Assembly: GCA_947165045.1 (NCBI GenBank)
Contig: CAMUYW010000024.1
Span: forward strand, 1 to 44,886
Length of the DNA: 44,886 bases
Source: an uncultured Fibrobacter sp.
GTDB lineage: Bacteria; Fibrobacterota; Fibrobacteria; Fibrobacterales; Fibrobacteraceae
Direction: 5' to 3'
The notes under the pieces are model-generated. The model was not told the DNA's origin. It was given only the letters and a program-made list of their open reading frames with translations, and searched no databases. Both the position numbers and the translations under genes were made by a program. Position 1 is the first letter of the stretch, and every line of letters begins with the position of its first letter. This document shows, piece after piece, positions 15,383 to 24,342 of the stretch.

Positions 15383-15550
15383 TCCTTGGGATTTTCACCC
15401 ACTCTCTTTTTGCACTCAATTTCCCGTATTGTGATATAAAACTTACACAAATATTATTTGTTTTATGCTCAAATGAGCAAATTTCTGTGTAAAATTTTGA
15501 AAATCAAGGGCTGAAAGTATGCTTTTTTTAAGTTCAGCCTCTGAATTATG

Positions 15551-15579
15551 TTGCCACGGTGGTTGAAAGTGGGTATATT
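15551..15579 (+). promoter_or_regulatory. mraZ/dcw promoter with MraZ-box-like repeats
   Basis: -35 TTGCCA (15551-15556), 17 bp, -10 TATATT (15574-15579). Inside the spacer are GTGGT (15559-15563) and GTGGG (15569-15573), 10 bp apart, as in MraZ operators. An ACCAC (15580-15584) / GTGGT (15599-15603) inverted pair follows downstream. A second candidate promoter (TTGCAC 15410, GATATA 15433) is less convincing. Confidence 0.65.
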
Positions 15580-15618
15580 TACCACGTGTGATAAGTGTTG
15601 TGGTAAAATGTGTCAAAT

Positions 15619-16092
15619 ATGAATTTCACTTCTTTCATAGGACAAGCCCAAACGGCGATCGATGGAAAGGGAAGGACCTCCTTCCCTAGGGAATTCCGTC
15701 GTCAGCTTTCGGCGTCCGAAGGGAATGAGTTCGTGGTCACCCGTGGCCCGGACCGCACCCTCCGGTTGTTCGTCCTACCCGAGTTTGAGAAATTCATGGC
15801 GGACTTGGATAGCTGGTCCGACCGCCGTCAAGCCGACTTAGTTCGGAGAGGCCTCTGCCCCACAGTTGTGGAGATGGATGGCCAGAATCGCATTTTACTC
15901 CCCAAAATTTTGCTGGAGTTTGCTGGCCTTAAAGACGAAGTTCTTTATGTCCAAGCACGCGGTAAAGCTCTCGAATTATGGAATCCTGAACGTTACAACG
16001 AAAAGTTTGGTTTGCAGACAAATGAAGCAATCGAAGCTTTCGATGCCGCGTTCTATGGTGGTGGCTTGACGGAGGGGGATAATGGCAGATAA
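15619..16092 (+). CDS. mraZ: MraZ transcriptional regulator
   Basis: 157 residues from ATG 15619 (GTG 15610 is an alternative; no strong ribosome site for either). Two SpoVT/AbrB-like halves are visible: AIDGKGRTSFPREFR near the start and EMDGQNRILLPKILLEFAG in the second half. MraZ forms ring-shaped oligomers that bind TGGG-type direct repeats and regulate the dcw operon; such repeats lie in its own promoter here. Its 3' end overlaps rsmH by 11 bp, the usual dcw arrangement. Confidence 0.93.
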   Translation: MNFTSFIGQAQTAIDGKGRTSFPREFRRQLSASEGNEFVVTRGPDRTLRLFVLPEFEKFMADLDSWSDRRQADLVRRGLCPTVVEMDGQNRILLPKILLEFAGLKDEVLYVQARGKALELWNPERYNEKFGLQTNEAIEAFDAAFYGGGLTEGDNGR

Positions 16093-17095
16093 GAATCTCC
16101 GCAAGTCAGTACATGTAAATGAAATTTCGGAAGCCGCGGTCGCTGGGGTTCAAGGGAGAGAATTCTATCACGATCCGGTGATGCTCAAGGAATGTCTTGA
16201 AGGCTTGAATATCAAGCCGAACGGCACCTATTCGGACTGCACACTTGGCGGTGGCGGCCATTCTTACGCTATTGCCCAAAAGCTCGGTCCCGAAGGCACG
16301 CTCCATGCATTTGACCGCGACGATGAAGCGGTTCAGTTTGCAACGAAGCGTCTTGCTGGTGTTGCTCCGAAGTTTATTGTCCATCCGGTTCCGTTTAGCG
16401 AACTCGGGAATGAAATTGCGCCGAATACACTCGATGGCGTTCTTTACGATCTCGGCATCAGCAGCCATCAGGTGGATGACTCTAGCCGTGGTTTTACTTT
16501 TGTCGGCGATAATCCGCTCGACCTCCGCATGGACCGTCGCGAAAACGTGTCTGCGCAGGAATGGCTCCGCACGGTAAGCGAAGATGATTTTGCTGCCGCG
16601 CTCCGCAAGAATGCCGATATGGATCGTGCGTTCAAGCTTGCTTCTCGCATTAAAGAAAAGGTTGCCGAAATTGCTGCTGCGGGCCGCGATGTGCTCCCGA
16701 GCGATATCAAGGCCGTTGTTGAAGCCGTGTTCCCGGATAAGCGCCGTGACGCGAATAGCCTTTTGGCTCGCGTGTTCCAGGCAATCCGCATGGAAGTGAA
16801 CGGCGAACTCAAGCAGATTGAAGATAGCATCCGCGCCGCGGTGGACTGCCTCAAGGTGGGCGGTCGTTTGGTCGTCATGAGCTACCACTCTGTCGAGGAC
16901 CGCTGCGTCAAGGAGACTGCTGCTGAATTTGAAAAAGCATGCATTTGTCCGGAGAACTTGCCGGTGTGCATGTGCGGTGGTAACCACCAGCGTTTAAAGA
17001 AGGTCAATCGTAAGCCGATTTTGCCCTCGGCCGATGAAATCAACAGGAACAGTCGGGCACGTTCTGCAAAGCTTAGGATTTATGAAAGAGTATGA
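16082..17095 (+). CDS. rsmH: 16S rRNA (cytosine-1402-N4)-methyltransferase
   Basis: 337 residues (mraW). AdoMet motif YSDCTLGGGGHS and the specific DLGISSHQVDDSSRGF are clear, together with LDLRMDRR and VMSYHSVEDR. It methylates C1402 in the ribosomal P site together with RsmI. It has an N-terminal extension of about 25 residues before FYHDPVMLKE, the usual family start. GGAGGGGG precedes the ATG. It is the second gene of the dcw operon and overlaps ftsL by 4 bp. Confidence 0.96.
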   Translation: MADKNLRKSVHVNEISEAAVAGVQGREFYHDPVMLKECLEGLNIKPNGTYSDCTLGGGGHSYAIAQKLGPEGTLHAFDRDDEAVQFATKRLAGVAPKFIVHPVPFSELGNEIAPNTLDGVLYDLGISSHQVDDSSRGFTFVGDNPLDLRMDRRENVSAQEWLRTVSEDDFAAALRKNADMDRAFKLASRIKEKVAEIAAAGRDVLPSDIKAVVEAVFPDKRRDANSLLARVFQAIRMEVNGELKQIEDSIRAAVDCLKVGGRLVVMSYHSVEDRCVKETAAEFEKACICPENLPVCMCGGNHQRLKKVNRKPILPSADEINRNSRARSAKLRIYERV

Positions 17096-17409
17096 CTAAG
17101 GAAGAGCAGAATGTAATCGAAAATTCCGGCAGGGGTGGAATCATGAGAATAATATTCTTATTCGTTCTCATGGTTACGGTAGCAAGCTTGTTCCCTGTGT
17201 ACATGCAGAATAGAATTGAACGTCTTTATGAGACGTCTGAAAGCCTTCGTAAAAAGGTGGATTTGCTGAATCGCGAAATTCTTTTGAAAGATTTCGAAAT
17301 CAACAAACTTTCGTCGATGGATTATCTGTCGAAGTTTGCAACACGTGCGGAACTGGGCCTCAATGGGGTTCCGGTAAAAGTTATGGTAACAGGGGTAACG
17401 AATGAATAA
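17092..17409 (+). CDS. ftsL: Cell-division protein FtsL-like
   Basis: 105 residues: short cytoplasmic N-terminus, one membrane segment (MRIIFLFVLMVTVASLF, about 18-36), then a periplasmic coiled coil (IERLYETSESLRKKVDLLNREI). FtsL pairs with FtsB to activate FtsWI. The sequence itself is poorly conserved; identity rests on topology and position between rsmH and ftsI. It overlaps both neighbours. Confidence 0.85.
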   Translation: MTKEEQNVIENSGRGGIMRIIFLFVLMVTVASLFPVYMQNRIERLYETSESLRKKVDLLNREILLKDFEINKLSSMDYLSKFATRAELGLNGVPVKVMVTGVTNE

Positions 17410-19288
17410 GTATAGCGCAGATCCCCTGTTTATTTTGAAGAGTCTCGTGCTTTGCACGGTTGGCGTACTTGTAATGCAGACGTTTGACATCATGGTTTTG
17501 AACCGAGATGTGTATAAGGCCAAAACGACATCCATGGTGACGCATACGAAGAACGTGTATGCAGAACGTGGTTTGATTTTGGACCGTAATGGCGTTGTAT
17601 TTGCTGAAAGCATGCGCGATACTAGCGATAATTTGGGTTATAGCCGTTTGTTCTTGCAGGGAACTCTTGCTTCGCAGATTGTGGGCAAGGTGGGTTATAA
17701 CGGTATCGGTAGCATGGGCATGGAAAAGATTTATGACGACAAGCTTCGTGGTGACGAGGGCTTGCGTGTCAGTGTCCGTGATGCGCATCAGCGTGAAGTT
17801 TATTTCCGTTCTCAGAACGTTGTCGAAGCAAAATCCGGTTTGAATCTTGTGCTCACGATTGATCGCAATATGCAGGAAATTGTTGAGAAGGCTTTGAAGG
17901 ATGGTGTTGCCGAATTTATGGCAACGAGCGCAAGTGCTGTTGTTGTGGATCCGTACACGGGCGAAATCCTTGCGATGGCAAGCTATCCGACATTTGACCC
18001 GAACTCGAAAATTCAGGGCATTGGTCGTGTTGCTAAAAACGAAATTATTTCCATGCCGTACGAACCGGGCTCTACATTCAAGGTCATTACGGCTGCGGCT
18101 GCTCTTGAAAATAATGCTGTTAGCCCCAACAAGATTTTTGTGAACGAAGGGCGTTGCTGGAAATGGAATCCGAAGTCGGAAAAAATTTGTGATACGCACG
18201 TTTATGGCGATATGGACATGAGCGAAGCGATGGTGCAGTCTTCGAATATCGTGTTTGCAAAGATTGCTTCCGAAGTGGGTGCTGAACGTTTGTTTAAAAT
18301 GGCGCGTGCGTTTGGCATTGGTACGAGAGCGTTTGACAATTATACCGGCGAAGAAAGCGGAAAACTTTTGACACCGACTGAACTTACTCGCGATGATAGA
18401 ACGTTAAAGACGATGGGCTTTGGCCATGCCGTGTCTGTGACGCCGATCCAGATGGTGATGGCGTATGCCGCTATTGCCAATGGCGGAAAGTTGATGCGCC
18501 CGCAGATTGTGAAGGAATGGCGTAACTCTAACGGTGATGTTGTTGAAAAGGTCAAGCCGGTGGAACTTCGCCGAGTTGTATCTGAAAAGACTGCGGCTAC
18601 AATTCGCAAAATGCTTAATCGCGTGGTGAATAGCGGTACGGCAAAGCGTGTGGCTTCGCAGAAACTTAATAATGTGCTGTTTGGCGGCAAGACGGGTACG
18701 GCTGAAAAGTACAATACGTTGACTCGTTCATACGACCGAAACTCTCAGGTGGCTTCGTTCATTGGGCTTGCTCCGTCCGAAGATACGCGCTATGTGTGCC
18801 TCGTGCTTGTCGATGACCCGCAAGGAAAGCATGTTGGTGGTTTGACGGCTGGCCCGATTTTCCGTCGCATTATGGAAGGGATTTATTACCATCCGGCGCT
18901 TTCACCGCTTGCTCATAACTTGAAGCAGGTTAAACTTGGTTCGCCTTGCGACAAGGATTTTGCAGGAATGCCTGTGTCGGCTGTTAAGGATTATGCGAAA
19001 AAGAATCATTGCGCTGTCCGTTTTGAAGGTAAAGGGCTCCGCGTGATTTCGGAACGAGTCGACAAGGATGGCATTGAGGGTAAGACGCTTTTGCTCGGCG
19101 ATGCTGTGGCAAGCCGCATGCCCAATTTGCAAGGACTTTCTTTAAAGGATGCTCTCGAAGTGATGGGAAACATCCGCATGAATGTTGAATATACAGGAAA
19201 GGGACGCGTTGTTGCTCAGGAACCCAAGGCTGAAGAAACACTGCAGAAGGGTGCCATTTGCAAGCTGACCTTAAAGGAGAAAAGCTGA
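17402..19288 (+). CDS. ftsI: Septal peptidoglycan transpeptidase (PBP3/FtsI) with PASTA domain
   Basis: 628 residues. One N-terminal membrane anchor (about 9-30), a dimerisation domain starting RGLILDRNG, then the transpeptidase with PGSTFK (Ser224), SSN (280-282) and KTGTA (430-432). After the catalytic domain comes an extra region and one PASTA-type domain (MPNLQGLSLKDALEVM). PASTA modules are typical of Gram-positive PBP2x/Spo-type enzymes and some other phyla, and bind peptidoglycan or help activation. It cross-links septal wall with FtsW. Its stop overlaps murE (TGATG). Confidence 0.95.
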   Translation: MNKYSADPLFILKSLVLCTVGVLVMQTFDIMVLNRDVYKAKTTSMVTHTKNVYAERGLILDRNGVVFAESMRDTSDNLGYSRLFLQGTLASQIVGKVGYNGIGSMGMEKIYDDKLRGDEGLRVSVRDAHQREVYFRSQNVVEAKSGLNLVLTIDRNMQEIVEKALKDGVAEFMATSASAVVVDPYTGEILAMASYPTFDPNSKIQGIGRVAKNEIISMPYEPGSTFKVITAAAALENNAVSPNKIFVNEGRCWKWNPKSEKICDTHVYGDMDMSEAMVQSSNIVFAKIASEVGAERLFKMARAFGIGTRAFDNYTGEESGKLLTPTELTRDDRTLKTMGFGHAVSVTPIQMVMAYAAIANGGKLMRPQIVKEWRNSNGDVVEKVKPVELRRVVSEKTAATIRKMLNRVVNSGTAKRVASQKLNNVLFGGKTGTAEKYNTLTRSYDRNSQVASFIGLAPSEDTRYVCLVLVDDPQGKHVGGLTAGPIFRRIMEGIYYHPALSPLAHNLKQVKLGSPCDKDFAGMPVSAVKDYAKKNHCAVRFEGKGLRVISERVDKDGIEGKTLLLGDAVASRMPNLQGLSLKDALEVMGNIRMNVEYTGKGRVVAQEPKAEETLQKGAICKLTLKEKS

Positions 19289-20703
19289 TGATTTCGGAAG
19301 GACTTATGGAAAAGTTGTCCGTGACGGGGCTTTGTGATGATTCCCGCCGTGTGAAACCGGGGAATTTGTTCTTCTCCGTTCCAACGGATGGCTATGAGGC
19401 GTTTGCCCGTAGTGCGATTGCAGCGGGTGCCGTTGCCGTAGTAGGCGAAACTCTTGCTCCGGAAGGACTTACTTCCAAGTGGATTCAGGTGCCTGACGTG
19501 AAGGCTGCACGCCTTGAAGCTGCAAGAATTTTCTACAAAGATCCGTTCAGCAAGCTCACTTGCCATGCAATTACTGGCACGAACGGCAAGACGACCAGCG
19601 CGTTCCTCATGAACGCGATGCTCGAAGCCGCGGGCCACAAGGTGGCCCTCCTTGGCACCATCTTGAACAAGATTGGTGACAAGTCCGTGCCAGCAACGCT
19701 TACGACTCCGGGACTTTTGGACCTTTATGCATTTGCCGCCCGCGCCGTTGACGCCGGCTGCACAGACCTTGTGATGGAAGCGTCTTCGCATTCTCTCCAC
19801 CAGGGCCGCGTTGCAGGTATCCATTACAAGAGCGGTCTCTTTAGCAACTTGACGCAAGACCATCTCGATTACCACAAGACGATGGATGCTTACTTTGAAG
19901 CAAAGAAGTTGCTCTTTACAAAGTACCTTGCAGAAAATGGCGTCGCTGTAATCAATATTGATGATGACCATGGCGAAAAGCTTTTCAATTCTCTTGAGTG
20001 CCGCAAGGTTGCTGTTTCAAGACTGGGCAAGGCCAAGGCCGATGTAAAGCCGTTTGGTGAAGTGAAGAGCACGGAAGATGGTCTTGAATTTACGCTCCCG
20101 ATGATTGCTCAGGGAAAATTTGAGACCCCACTTTGCGGCGAATTTAACGTGGATAACGTACTCTTGGTGCTGTCTTGGGCCCATGCACTTGCAATTCCTG
20201 AAGATGCGATGCGCAAAGCTATTGCGAATGTTCGCGTGCCGGGCCGCTTTGAAAAGGTCTGGAGCAAGGATGGCAAACACGTGATTGTGGATTACGCCCA
20301 CACGCCGGATGCTCTTGAACGCGTGCTGAATACGGCTCGTAGCCTTTGCCGCGGCAGACTTTCAACCGTATTTGGTTGTGGTGGTGACCGTGACAAGACG
20401 AAACGCCCGATTATGGGTGCTATTGCCGAACGCATTGCTGACAAGGCTTGGCTCACCTCAGATAATCCGCGTACGGAAAAGCCTGCCGATATTATTGCTG
20501 ATGTCCGTGCGGGCATGACGACGGACAAGTTTGAAGTTGTTGAAAATCGCGAAGAAGCGATCAACCGCGCTTGCGCGGAACTTAAGAGTGGCGACTGGCT
20601 TGTAATTGCAGGCAAGGGCCATGAGGATTACCAAATCATTGGTAAGACCAAACATCATTTTGACGATCGTGAAATTGCGATGAAGGCTATGGAACAATGC
20701 TAA
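19288..20703 (+). CDS. murE: UDP-MurNAc-tripeptide synthetase (meso-DAP adding)
   Basis: 471 residues. ATP site ITGTNGKTTSAFLM, EASSHSLHQGRV, SNLTQDHLDYH, VDYAHTPDALE, and SDNPRTEKP. The DNPR motif marks enzymes that add meso-diaminopimelate rather than lysine, in keeping with a Gram-negative wall. The start at 19288 has AAGGAGA 7 bases upstream and overlaps the ftsI stop. It overlaps murF by 7 bp. Confidence 0.96.
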   Translation: MISEGLMEKLSVTGLCDDSRRVKPGNLFFSVPTDGYEAFARSAIAAGAVAVVGETLAPEGLTSKWIQVPDVKAARLEAARIFYKDPFSKLTCHAITGTNGKTTSAFLMNAMLEAAGHKVALLGTILNKIGDKSVPATLTTPGLLDLYAFAARAVDAGCTDLVMEASSHSLHQGRVAGIHYKSGLFSNLTQDHLDYHKTMDAYFEAKKLLFTKYLAENGVAVINIDDDHGEKLFNSLECRKVAVSRLGKAKADVKPFGEVKSTEDGLEFTLPMIAQGKFETPLCGEFNVDNVLLVLSWAHALAIPEDAMRKAIANVRVPGRFEKVWSKDGKHVIVDYAHTPDALERVLNTARSLCRGRLSTVFGCGGDRDKTKRPIMGAIAERIADKAWLTSDNPRTEKPADIIADVRAGMTTDKFEVVENREEAINRACAELKSGDWLVIAGKGHEDYQIIGKTKHHFDDREIAMKAMEQC

Positions 20704-22082
20704 AGCTTGATTTGACAATTGGTGAAATGCTTGAGATCCTGGAAACCGAGGCTGTCGGCGTTCCGGCTCGCACCTTGAAACGCAAGGTGAATCTCTGTAT
20801 GGATTCTCGTGAAAAAGCTAAAGGCGTTGTCTTTTGGCCGATTAAGGGTGTTCGATTTGACGCCCATCAGTTTGTATCTCAAATGGAAAAGGATGGAGCT
20901 CTGATGAGCGTTGTAAACCAAACTGCTATCGATCCGAATTTCAAGATGTATGCTCCGGTCGATGATACGACGAAGGCTCTCTTGAAACTTGCCAAGGGCT
21001 ATCAAAGACTTTTCAAGTTGAAGAAGGTCGCTATTACAGGTAGTAATGGTAAAACGACTACAAAGGAAATGACGAAGGCTGTACTTTCCATGAAGTACAA
21101 CACGCATGCAACGCAGGGGAATTTCAACAACCATATTGGTGTCCCGATGACGCTCTTCCAGTTGAAGCATAGCCACGAAGCGGCTGTCGTCGAAATGGGT
21201 ACGAGTGGCCCGGATGAAATTCGTCCGCTTTCTTTGGCAACGGAACCGGATGTTGCTGTGATTACAAACATTGGCGCAAGCCATCTCGAACGCCTTGGCG
21301 ATTTGGATGGTGTGTTCAATGAAAAGATTAACATTGTCGCGGGCCTCAAGAAGGGCGGCACGTTGATTGTGAACGCCGATGACGAACGCCTTTGCAAGGT
21401 GAAAGCAACCAAGAATTATAAGGTCGTGACGTTCGGTGTACGCCGTGGTGTCATCAAGCCGGAAAAGCTCAAGTGGAATGAAAATCTCTGCGCTGATTTT
21501 TATGTCGGTCGCACGCACTTTGCGCTGAATGTTCCGGGAGACCATAATCTTTACGATGCTCTTGCCGCTATTGCCGTAGGCGAAGCTTTCCGTATTCCGA
21601 AGAGCGATATTGCAAAGGCTCTTGCAAGTTTCAGCTCTACGAGCATGCGTATGGAAATCAAGGAGGCTAACGGTTTCAAGGTGATTTCCGACTGCTACAA
21701 CGCCAATCCGTCTTCGACGAAGATGGCGCTTCAGACGCTTGGAAACATGCGAGTCGAATGCAAACGCATTGCTGTGCTCGGAGACATGCTTGAACTCGGC
21801 AAGGAAAGTGGCAATTTGCACAAGCAGATTGGCGCGATGGTGCCGGAAATGAATTTTGATATTCTCATTGCAGTCGGTAATGATGCAAAGAAGTATGTCG
21901 AAGGCGCAAAGTCCCGTGGCATGAAGGATGTGTACCATTTTGATTCCGTAGATGATGCTGTTGAATGCTTGAGCCAGACCGTTGCCGAAGGCGATGTTGT
22001 TTTGGTGAAGGGCAGTCGCGGTATGCACATGGAACGCGTTGTCGACGCTTTGTTGCACATGGTGCCGGTGATCCGTTTTTAA
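20697..22082 (+). CDS. murF: UDP-MurNAc-tripeptide:D-Ala-D-Ala ligase
   Basis: 461 residues. AITGSNGKTTTKEM (ATP site), QGNFNNHIGVPMTL, VVEMGTSGPDEI, TNIGASHLERLG, DCYNANPSSTKMAL and LGDMLELG are characteristic of MurF. It makes the UDP-MurNAc-pentapeptide in the cytoplasm. In most dcw clusters mraY and murD would follow; here ftsW starts after only 20 bp. Confidence 0.95.
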   Translation: MLKLDLTIGEMLEILETEAVGVPARTLKRKVNLCMDSREKAKGVVFWPIKGVRFDAHQFVSQMEKDGALMSVVNQTAIDPNFKMYAPVDDTTKALLKLAKGYQRLFKLKKVAITGSNGKTTTKEMTKAVLSMKYNTHATQGNFNNHIGVPMTLFQLKHSHEAAVVEMGTSGPDEIRPLSLATEPDVAVITNIGASHLERLGDLDGVFNEKINIVAGLKKGGTLIVNADDERLCKVKATKNYKVVTFGVRRGVIKPEKLKWNENLCADFYVGRTHFALNVPGDHNLYDALAAIAVGEAFRIPKSDIAKALASFSSTSMRMEIKEANGFKVISDCYNANPSSTKMALQTLGNMRVECKRIAVLGDMLELGKESGNLHKQIGAMVPEMNFDILIAVGNDAKKYVEGAKSRGMKDVYHFDSVDDAVECLSQTVAEGDVVLVKGSRGMHMERVVDALLHMVPVIRF

Positions 22083-22102
22083 GGTAGGGAATAGAAGTTA
22101 AG

Positions 22103-23275
22103 ATGTCGAACTCTCAGTCAACAGGAATGAACAAGCTTTTGCTGTTTGTCACATTAGCGTTAATGTGCTTTGGCATTGTTGTCATTTATTCTGTGACATC
22201 GCAGTTGGCGGCATCGAAAAACTTGCCGACGGAATACTATCTCAAGGCGCATCTCTTTAAGGTGATTGGAGCTGTTGTTGCTCTTGGTGTTTTCTGTAAG
22301 ATTGATTATGCATTGTGGAAAGTACTTTCCCGCTTTATCTTTGGGTTTGGTGCAATTCTTACGCTGGCAGCCATTATTTCAGGTGGTGCTGTTAAGGGCG
22401 CTTCTCGCTGGATCTGGGGAATTCAACCGTCCGAGATTATGAAGTTTGGCTTTATTTGCTGGGTTTGCGCAAAACTTTCGAACGCGGGTGATGAAATCAA
22501 GTCGTTCAAGTGCACGATTGCTCAGCCTGGAGTTCCGCTTGCCATTTCTGCAATTTTGCTTTTGGCTCAGCCGAACTATTCAATGCTTATCATGTTCTGC
22601 ACGATTTTGCTTGTGATTCTTTTGGTTGCCGGTTCTAACTATAAGTATGTGGGCTTGTCTGTTCTTGCAAGTATTCCGGTTGGGATTCTGGCCATGCTTT
22701 TCAAGTCGCATACACGTAAACGTATTTTGGCGTTTTTCTCTCCGGATGGCGCAATGTCAGCTTCGCAATGGCAGGGGCATCATGCTGTTGAAGCGCTTGG
22801 AAATGGTGGACTTTTTGGAATGGGTATTGGCATGGGCGAACAGAAACTTGGTTATTTGCCCGAAGCTCATAAGGATGTTATTTATGCCGTGATTGGCGAG
22901 GAATTTGGATTTGTGCGTATTTTTGTCGTGTTGCTTGCTTTTGCAATTCTATTCTCACAGGGCTTTAATATTGCAAGGAGTTCGACAACTCGTTTTGGCC
23001 GGTATATGGCAGTCGCTTTGACGACATCGCTATTCTTGAATTTTGCAATTCATGTTTGCGTTTGTGTTGGACTTATCCCGACAACGGGTCAGCCGCTTCC
23101 GTTCCTCAGCTATGGTGGAACGAACTTGATTTTCTCGGCGGCGTTTATTGGAATTTTGTTGAATATTTCGCGCTCAACGACTGGTAAGAGCATTCGTGAA
23201 CCTTATATAAGCAATACGGTTTCGTTCGACGCGAGTTCGTTTAAAGGTTTTAGGACAAGAAGGAGATTTATATGA
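22103..23275 (+). CDS. ftsW: Septal peptidoglycan glycosyltransferase FtsW (SEDS family)
   Basis: 390 residues with about ten membrane segments. SEDS features: ASRWIWGIQPSE, YLPEAHKDVIYAVIGEEFG (contains the catalytic-loop Asp) and PLPFLSYGGTNL near the C-terminus. The usual QPDxGT after helix 4 reads QPNYSM here. It polymerises lipid II at the septum with FtsI. It is followed by murG with a 4-bp overlap. FtsW rather than RodA is chosen from its dcw position. Confidence 0.93.
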   Translation: MSNSQSTGMNKLLLFVTLALMCFGIVVIYSVTSQLAASKNLPTEYYLKAHLFKVIGAVVALGVFCKIDYALWKVLSRFIFGFGAILTLAAIISGGAVKGASRWIWGIQPSEIMKFGFICWVCAKLSNAGDEIKSFKCTIAQPGVPLAISAILLLAQPNYSMLIMFCTILLVILLVAGSNYKYVGLSVLASIPVGILAMLFKSHTRKRILAFFSPDGAMSASQWQGHHAVEALGNGGLFGMGIGMGEQKLGYLPEAHKDVIYAVIGEEFGFVRIFVVLLAFAILFSQGFNIARSSTTRFGRYMAVALTTSLFLNFAIHVCVCVGLIPTTGQPLPFLSYGGTNLIFSAAFIGILLNISRSTTGKSIREPYISNTVSFDASSFKGFRTRRRFI

Positions 23276-24342
23276 AAAAGTTCCTCTTTGTTTGCGGTGG
23301 TACTGGTGGCCACATTTTCCCAGCAGTAGCTATTGCCGAAAGTTTAAAGAAAATGGGTGTAACTGACATTACGTTTGCAGGCCGTAAGGATTCTATGGAA
23401 GAACGCCTTGTGGCAAAGGATTGGCCGTATGAATACATTTCGGCTGTTCCTCTGCATCGCGGACCGTTCCTTAAAAATTTGGCGCTCCCGTTTAAACTTT
23501 CCAAGTCGCTCATTCGTGCAAAGAGTGTCGTGAAGAAAGTGAATCCGGATGTTGTTGTCGCGACTGGCGGATATGTTTCGCTCCCGATTGTACTTGCTGC
23601 TGGTTCTATGGGTATCCCGGTTTATTTGCAGGAACAGAATGCTGTTGCTGGTATCGCAAACAAGGTGGGCGCTCGTTATGCAAAGACTGTCTTTGTGACT
23701 TCTGAAGAAGCGATGAAGGGTTTCCCGATTGAAAAGACTCGTATTCTTGGAAATCCAGTTCGCGATTTGCCGGCAGCAGATTCCTTGGCACGTCCGGTAG
23801 AATTCCGCGAAGGTCGCAAGGCTGTGTTCATTGTCGGTGGCTCGCAGGGCGCTGTGGGTATCAACAATAAGATTGAGGAAAGCATCGACCGCATTGCCGC
23901 TCACGAAGATATTAGCGTGGTATGGCAAGTAGGCGCAAAGAATGTAGATGATATTAACAATCGTCTCGGCATTTTGCCGAACGTTGCTGTGCGCGGATTC
24001 TTGGACAATATCTATGCGTACATGAAGCATGCCGACTTGATCATTAGCCGTGCAGGCGCTTCGGGACTTGCAGAAATTTTGGCATTTGGTAAGCCCTCCA
24101 TTTTGCTCCCGTATCCGCATGCAACGGCAAACCATCAGGAACACAATGCTCGTGTTGTTGAAAAGGCGGGTGCTGCTCTTGTGGAGCTTGATGACGAACC
24201 GAATGATCTTTGGAATAAAGTGGAATCGCTCCTTTACGATCCAGAACGTTTGGAAAAAATGGGCGAAGCCGCTAAATCGCTTGGCATGCCTGATGCCGCT
24301 GACCAGATTGCGAAAATTATTCTGGATATGGAGAGATTGTAA
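23272..24342 (+). CDS. murG: UDP-GlcNAc:undecaprenyl-PP-MurNAc-pentapeptide GlcNAc transferase
   Basis: 356 residues, GT28. FVCGGTGGHIFPAVAIAE (glycine-rich loop), ATGGYVSLP, LQEQNAVAG, GGSQGAVGIN, SRAGASGLAEI and YPHATANHQEHNA are the standard MurG motifs. It makes lipid II from lipid I at the inner membrane face. It overlaps ftsW by 4 bp and murC by 1 bp. Confidence 0.96.
   Translation: MKKFLFVCGGTGGHIFPAVAIAESLKKMGVTDITFAGRKDSMEERLVAKDWPYEYISAVPLHRGPFLKNLALPFKLSKSLIRAKSVVKKVNPDVVVATGGYVSLPIVLAAGSMGIPVYLQEQNAVAGIANKVGARYAKTVFVTSEEAMKGFPIEKTRILGNPVRDLPAADSLARPVEFREGRKAVFIVGGSQGAVGINNKIEESIDRIAAHEDISVVWQVGAKNVDDINNRLGILPNVAVRGFLDNIYAYMKHADLIISRAGASGLAEILAFGKPSILLPYPHATANHQEHNARVVEKAGAALVELDDEPNDLWNKVESLLYDPERLEKMGEAAKSLGMPDAADQIAKIILDMERL

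Noticed and set aside
5200..15400. Prophage or integrative element carrying the island
   Set aside because: No integrase, transposase, phage structural gene or attachment-site duplication was seen, and tRNA-Arg is 3 kb away.
20700..22058. 452-codon minus-strand frame opposite murF
   Set aside because: Shadow of murF; no recognisable domain.
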